Origin: Aliikangiella maris | Lineage (GTDB): Bacteria; Pseudomonadota; Gammaproteobacteria; Enterobacterales; Kangiellaceae | Length of the DNA: 64,000 nucleotides | NCBI RefSeq assembly: GCF_040719265.1 | Contig: NZ_JBFDAH010000007.1 | Coordinates: forward strand, 209,385-273,384 | Reading direction: 5' to 3' | Part shown: piece after piece, positions 59,918-64,000 of the stretch | How the letters are laid out: each line of letters begins with the position of its first letter | How positions within the stretch are numbered: position 1 is the first letter of the stretch | The notes under the pieces: generated by a model | Databases searched by the model: none | What the model saw: the letters and a program-made list of their open reading frames with translations, nothing else | Told to the model about the DNA's origin: nothing | Made by a program: the position numbers and the translations under genes

Positions 59918-62611
59918 ATGTATAAAATAATTACTGCAACAATAATGTTATTCACTGTAGGTAGTGCGCAGGCTATTTTGCCAGATAACTTAACGGTTAA
60001 TATTGGTGATGTGACTAACGATGGAAAGAGAGATCGCCTAATTTTGAAAAAGCGTTCTGTTAGAGCTGCTAACTTTCGATTACAAGTTTGGGAACAAAAT
60101 AGTTATCAAGAAATTACACCACCGGAAGTACGTACTTATCGCGGTTATGTTGAATCGGATCCGAGTTTAACAGTCACAGCTAATATTGAGCCGGGTAATA
60201 AATTGAATGCCATATTTAGCGATGGCAGACACAGCAATGTCGATATTGAAATAAATAATAAAAAAATAAATGTGTCTGGTGATTCCGGTACTGCAGAGCC
60301 AGGAACTGGCAATCAAGTGATTAGTCGTTCAGTTGATCGAACGTCTCCAACTAACAGCGGTTATATCATTCCTAAATACACAATGCGTCGAATCCGCCTT
60401 GGCGCTGAAATTCAATATTCTATTTACAACCATTTTAAAAGTATCGACAAAGCGCTTGCAAGAATAGAGCAGCGAATCAATGATAATGATTTTTTCTATG
60501 CCAGAGATATGGGAATTGCCTGGGAGTTAGGAGAGGTTGTTATTCGTAAAGATGACTTTACCGGAAACTATATGACAGAATGGAAAAATAAAGTTAACCA
60601 AAATAACCAGAATAATTTAAACCTGGTTTACCAGTTTAAAAAGTCTGGTGGAGGTTCGGCTGGAGGTCGGATCTTTCAGGCGAACAATGCTAATCATGTT
60701 GTCTTCGGGAATATTGGTTCATTAAAAATTCAATCAGCTTCTCTTGGTCATGAAGCGGCTCATCAATTCGGTGCAGGTCATAAAAGTTCCTGGGGCGATA
60801 CCATGACTTCAGCCGAGTCGGCAATTGGTACATCGACCGTGCAACGTATGATTGATCATAGTCATGTTGCTCATGAAGCCGCTGCACCGGCAATTATTTA
60901 CGGCGCTAAACTACCACCTCATGCAATGGAAGATTTTGCAAATACCAATCAAGATCAATCAGTTGATATTAATCTGCTTGAAAATGATTATGACGGTAAT
61001 GGTGATTCTATTTCAATTGCACGTATTGATAACTCAAGTGAAAAGGGTGGTGTCATTACAAATTTAGGTAATGGTAACGTGCGCTACACACCGCCGTCAG
61101 GTTATTTAGGAATGGATACTTTTAAATATCATGTAAAAGATAATTCAGGTTTAACTAATCGTCATGGAAGCGTAAAAGTTTATGTTCGCAATAATGGATT
61201 GGCTTCGCATTTTAAATTGGATGAAACGAGTGGTTCTATTGCCTATGATTCTGGTGTTTATCAAGCGGATTGTCAGCTAGAAAAAGGAATTCGTTTTTCC
61301 AATAGTACGTCCGGCGCAATTGGCAGAGCATTAAGAAACAATAAAACAAAAACGAATGCTCGTGTCAGTTGTGCCGGGGTAGGGGATCCATTAGATGGTA
61401 GCTTAAGTGCTTCTTTATGGGTGAAGTATGATCAAGTGCCTAGTGATAGAGGTGTATTGATTTCCAAAGGTGGTGCAGTAATCAGTAACAGGGTTGAGAC
61501 ACCTCGCGGCGGTTGGTCTATTTCGCATTTAAAAAATGGCGCTGGCTGGACATTTAACGGAAACTTGCAGCGTGATCGGATTGATAATTCAACAGAAATG
61601 TTTGATCGCACCTCGAAAAATAATATTCAGGCAAACACCTGGTATCATCTGGTCATGGTAATGGATCGCTCAAGTGGTAAAGTGCGTGCTTGGGTTAACA
61701 ACCAGGAAGTGAGCAATTCAAAAAATGGTAGTAATATTGCTGACGGTCTAATTGAAAATTATTATCCATTACGCCTGTTTAATGCAGCAGATGATGATGC
61801 TTCGTCACCTTCTATTTTAGATGATGTCAGAATTTATAATAAAGCGCTGACAGCCGCTGATGTTAATGCGTTATACAATAAGCAAGAAATTCCAGGTGAT
61901 AACACGCCCGCTCCAATACCAACTGATGGACAGTTAGAAAATGGTAAAGCAATTGATATTGCTACCCCAGCAGATGGTAGTAACCTTGAATTTTACATTG
62001 ATGTACCTGCGAATGCCGCGGACCTTAAGTTTACTATGTCTGGTGGCCAAAATACTTCTGGTGATGCAGATATAATGGTTGCCCATGACCGTAAGCCGAC
62101 CCCAAATAATAATGATTGTCGTCCCTATAAAAGTGGTAACAATGAAGAGTGTGTCTTTAATGAACCTCAGTCAGGTCGTTGGCATGTGGTGGTGGAAAAT
62201 TATAATACTTATAAAAATGTATCCTTAGTAGCTAGTTATCAATCGGCCGGAACCAATACGAGTGGTGATTTTGATGCCTGTAATGGAGCCTCTGCTACAA
62301 CGAATAGCGGCGAACTTAAAAATAATCAAGCGGTGTGTGTGGGCGCGGCTAGCAATACTTCTTCTTTTTACACTTATGTCGAAAAAGGAACATCGAGTGT
62401 CAAAATTGAATTAGCAGGTGGTACAGGTAATGCTGACATTTATGCACTTACAGGCACATGGCCAACTGATAGCATCTATGATGCATCATCAATTCAGTCA
62501 GGTAATAATGAGTCAATGACTATTAGCAACCCACCTGAAGGTTGGCTATATATTACGGTGGTTAGTAATCCTAATCATGGAGATACTAGCTTACGTGTTA
62601 GTCATCACTAA
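59918..62611 (+). CDS. Secreted modular metzincin-type metalloprotease
   Basis: 897 residues. The signal peptide ends at GSAQA|IL. After an N-terminal beta domain the catalytic domain holds HEAAHQFGAGH (about 278-288), the metzincin H-E-x-x-H-x-x-G-x-x-H zinc site. It is followed by a cadherin-like Ig module with SVDINLLENDYDGNGD (about 345-430), a LamG/concanavalin-type module (about 430-650, DVRIYNKALTAADVNALY), and two C-terminal pre-peptidase (PPC) modules ending in W-x-I-T-V-V strands (about 665-775 and 790-897). PPC modules are removed after secretion in related enzymes. It should be secreted through the outer membrane, probably by the type II system. Confidence 0.88.
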   Translation: MYKIITATIMLFTVGSAQAILPDNLTVNIGDVTNDGKRDRLILKKRSVRAANFRLQVWEQNSYQEITPPEVRTYRGYVESDPSLTVTANIEPGNKLNAIFSDGRHSNVDIEINNKKINVSGDSGTAEPGTGNQVISRSVDRTSPTNSGYIIPKYTMRRIRLGAEIQYSIYNHFKSIDKALARIEQRINDNDFFYARDMGIAWELGEVVIRKDDFTGNYMTEWKNKVNQNNQNNLNLVYQFKKSGGGSAGGRIFQANNANHVVFGNIGSLKIQSASLGHEAAHQFGAGHKSSWGDTMTSAESAIGTSTVQRMIDHSHVAHEAAAPAIIYGAKLPPHAMEDFANTNQDQSVDINLLENDYDGNGDSISIARIDNSSEKGGVITNLGNGNVRYTPPSGYLGMDTFKYHVKDNSGLTNRHGSVKVYVRNNGLASHFKLDETSGSIAYDSGVYQADCQLEKGIRFSNSTSGAIGRALRNNKTKTNARVSCAGVGDPLDGSLSASLWVKYDQVPSDRGVLISKGGAVISNRVETPRGGWSISHLKNGAGWTFNGNLQRDRIDNSTEMFDRTSKNNIQANTWYHLVMVMDRSSGKVRAWVNNQEVSNSKNGSNIADGLIENYYPLRLFNAADDDASSPSILDDVRIYNKALTAADVNALYNKQEIPGDNTPAPIPTDGQLENGKAIDIATPADGSNLEFYIDVPANAADLKFTMSGGQNTSGDADIMVAHDRKPTPNNNDCRPYKSGNNEECVFNEPQSGRWHVVVENYNTYKNVSLVASYQSAGTNTSGDFDACNGASATTNSGELKNNQAVCVGAASNTSSFYTYVEKGTSSVKIELAGGTGNADIYALTGTWPTDSIYDASSIQSGNNESMTISNPPEGWLYITVVSNPNHGDTSLRVSHH

Positions 62612-62640
62612 AATCTCTCGTGTTTAGTGGAGTAAGTTGA

Positions 62641-62665
62641 GCGGAACTTTGGTTCCGCTTTTTTT
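62641..62665 (+). terminator. Intrinsic terminator after metalloprotease
   Basis: The 7-bp perfect stem GCGGAAC/GTTCCGC with the loop TTTG is followed by seven T. Confidence 0.9.
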
Positions 62666-63200
62666 ATTTTTTAAATTTCTTTGTGTGAAATTATTTTAGT
62701 TGGAAATTAGTGTATTAAGTGGGATTTTAAATAATTCTGCTAGAAAAACATTGATGATATTTAACTCAATTATTTGAATTGCGGATGGCTTTGTTTGCAA
62801 AGTGTTATCGAACTGATAAATTAACTGTGTAGCTGGAAAATTAATATATTAAGAAAACTTCATTTTTTAGTAAAAAATTCTGACGGTTAAGTTAATTGTG
62901 ATTTAAGTGGTTGGTTAATTGCGATGTTGCAATAATTTTAATTTAGGCAGTGTGTGTAAACAAGTTAACAGTTTTAATTTTTAGAAACAGTTATTTAAAA
63001 CAAGTCTCTTAATTTTTTAGATTTGACTGTTTATCGGTTTTACTGGTTTCTTTTTTGAGATTTATTTGATGCTTATGTGTACAACGCACGAAACGGGACA
63101 CCCATAGCTATCGTTCAATACTCTCAAATATCAACTAGACAAACAAGCACCAGTCAGTTAAATTAATTCATAGGATAAAGTATTAATAAGGATATTAATC
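62666..63200. other. AT-rich stretch before the RAYT gene
   Basis: No gene seen. AAACGGGACACCCAT at about 63092-63107 is a short non-AT-rich segment directly upstream of the transposase remnant. Confidence 0.4.
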
Positions 63201-63968
63201 ATGACTCGCGCCCGTAAAACTATTATCGATTTAGAAACCACTCCCTACTACCATTGTATTTCCCGTTGCGTTCGTTGGGCTTTTCTCTGTGGCGAAGACG
63301 ATTGTCAGATATTTCCTGGTTGATGCGTTGTCTCAATGAATACTTAGCGCATAAAGCGAATAAGGAAGATAACTGTAAAGGCAGGTTTTATGAATGCCTT
63401 CCTTGGCATTCACCCTTCGGGCCATCGTCGTTCCTCCGATGTTCAAATTTGTTTCCAGAACAATTTGTGGGAAGGTAGATTTAAATCTCAACCACTACTG
63501 GATGAAGCAGCAGTACTGACAGCTATGAGCTATGTCGACCTCAACCCAATTCGAGCTAGGATAGCCAAGAATTTTGAGCAATCTGATTACACCAGCATTC
63601 AGCAGCGAATTACCCAACTTAAGAAAAACAATAAACCAGTTATTCCCTTAATGAAATTATCAAACCATCAAAGCCATCAAAACAGTTTTTCTTTTACGAC
63701 ACAAGATTACTTACAACTCACTGATTGGGTTGGTCGAGCTATTCGCAATGATAAGCGAGGTTATATTGAACAGCATGAACCTTTTTACAAAAATTAAATA
63801 TTGATGGTGAAGGATTCATTCAATTGATGAAACAGAAAGATGATTTATCGCAACTGACTGCGATTGGTTCGTCAAGTACCTTAACTCACTACTTAGTCGC
63901 CCCTGAAAAAAGAAACCCCCATTGATTTTTTATCAGCCAATCATGCGCAGAAGCATTTTAAATGGTGA
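63201..63968 (+). pseudogene. REP-associated tyrosine transposase (RAYT/IS200-like), decayed
   Basis: The gene starts TPYYHCISRCVRWAFLCGED (H-C-I-S-R-C-V motif of RAYT). It then jumps at 63283-63310 to RLSDISWLMRCLNEYLAHKA, so about 150 residues with the catalytic HUH region are deleted. After GRF a 79-bp insertion (63389-63467) shifts the frame. It goes on as WEGRFKSQPLLDEAAVL, SYVDLNPIRARIAKN and EQSDYTSI, with two further single-base shifts (T-run near 63788, C-run near 63918) before AQKHFKW and the stop. RAYTs move or maintain REP palindromes. This one is dead. Confidence 0.85.
63389..63467 (+). repeat. 79-bp palindromic insertion within the RAYT gene
   Basis: The insert splits RAYT text GRF|WEGRF. 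It contains GAATGCC-TTCCTT-GGCATTC (63392-63411), CCC-TTC-GGG (63413-63421) and an outer CAAATT...AATTTG pair. This is REP-like in structure. Its length (79, not divisible by three) breaks the frame. Confidence 0.7.
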
Positions 63969-64000
63969 GTTCCGGCTGCGCAATCTCATTTCGCGATCAA

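Noticed and set aside
1..64000. CRISPR arrays and complete insertion sequences
   Set aside because: I looked for regularly spaced direct repeats of 25-40 bp and for intact transposase genes. Only short tandem arrays, the dead RAYT and the dead intI were found.

Overview
The window reads as chromosomal DNA of an AT-rich gammaproteobacterium. The evidence is the classical block orders hemA-prfA-prmC-moeB and lolB-ispE-tRNA(Gln)-prs-rplY-pth-ychF, together with lipoproteins, outer-membrane barrels, Tat-free Sec signal peptides and GGDEF proteins. The protein style would suit a Kangiella/Aliikangiella-like marine lineage, but that placement is inference.

Layout. 1-2300: the 3' end of a zinc metallopeptidase gene, a hexamer microsatellite, a GNAT acetyltransferase and an exported unknown. 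2320-7390 (minus strand): hemA-prfA-aspartoacylase-prmC-moeB. 8070-15780 (plus strand): TPR lipoprotein, lolB, ispE, tRNA-Gln, prs, rplY (ctc type), pth, ychF. 16280-19670: tRNA-Met and a large DUF3857/transglutaminase membrane protein. 19730-25305: a FadL-like gene remnant, then a peptide-export locus with a 5'-deleted HlyD-type adaptor, an intact C39-peptidase ABC exporter, two paralogous double-glycine-leader peptides and two small exported or membrane proteins. 25400-33320: cupin/JmjC protein, an MbnP/MbnH copper-protein operon with an outer-membrane protein, a BACON/beta-propeller lipoprotein and a C-terminally truncated RtcB. 33770-40100: GGDEF protein, fatty-acid hydroxylase, esterase, frameshifted OsmC and a nucleoside deoxyribosyltransferase-like protein. 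40390-47880: a stand-alone ChpA-N-terminus-like protein, then a VWA lipoprotein plus multi-TM protein divergent from a two-component pair. 48140-53440: a small secreted protein of 21-bp repeats, a WYL regulator, 1.6 kb without a gene and a second TPR-GGDEF protein.

53660-59490 is a decayed accessory region and the most interesting part. An integron integrase gene with a large internal deletion (56369-56670) lies divergent from minus-strand cassettes. The first cassette gene sits directly after an attI-type GCGTTAGC site and is followed by a complete 64-bp attC (55608-55671). Further left are small membrane proteins and a broken gene encoding a zinc-ribbon like that of HEPN/RES proteins. On the other side of intI lie a broken NlpC/P60- or Tae-like amidase with a neighbouring frameshifted lipoprotein (an effector-immunity-like arrangement), a multi-hairpin structured region, and a tandem pair of unknown small genes, one of them broken.

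59918-62611 encodes a secreted modular metzincin protease. The window ends in a decayed REP-associated tyrosine transposase (RAYT) gene that carries an internal 79-bp palindromic insertion.

Many broken genes share two signatures: single-base indels in homopolymer runs, and internal deletions whose junction can be read in both parental frames. These show either active gene decay or assembly indel error, and raw-read inspection would separate the two.
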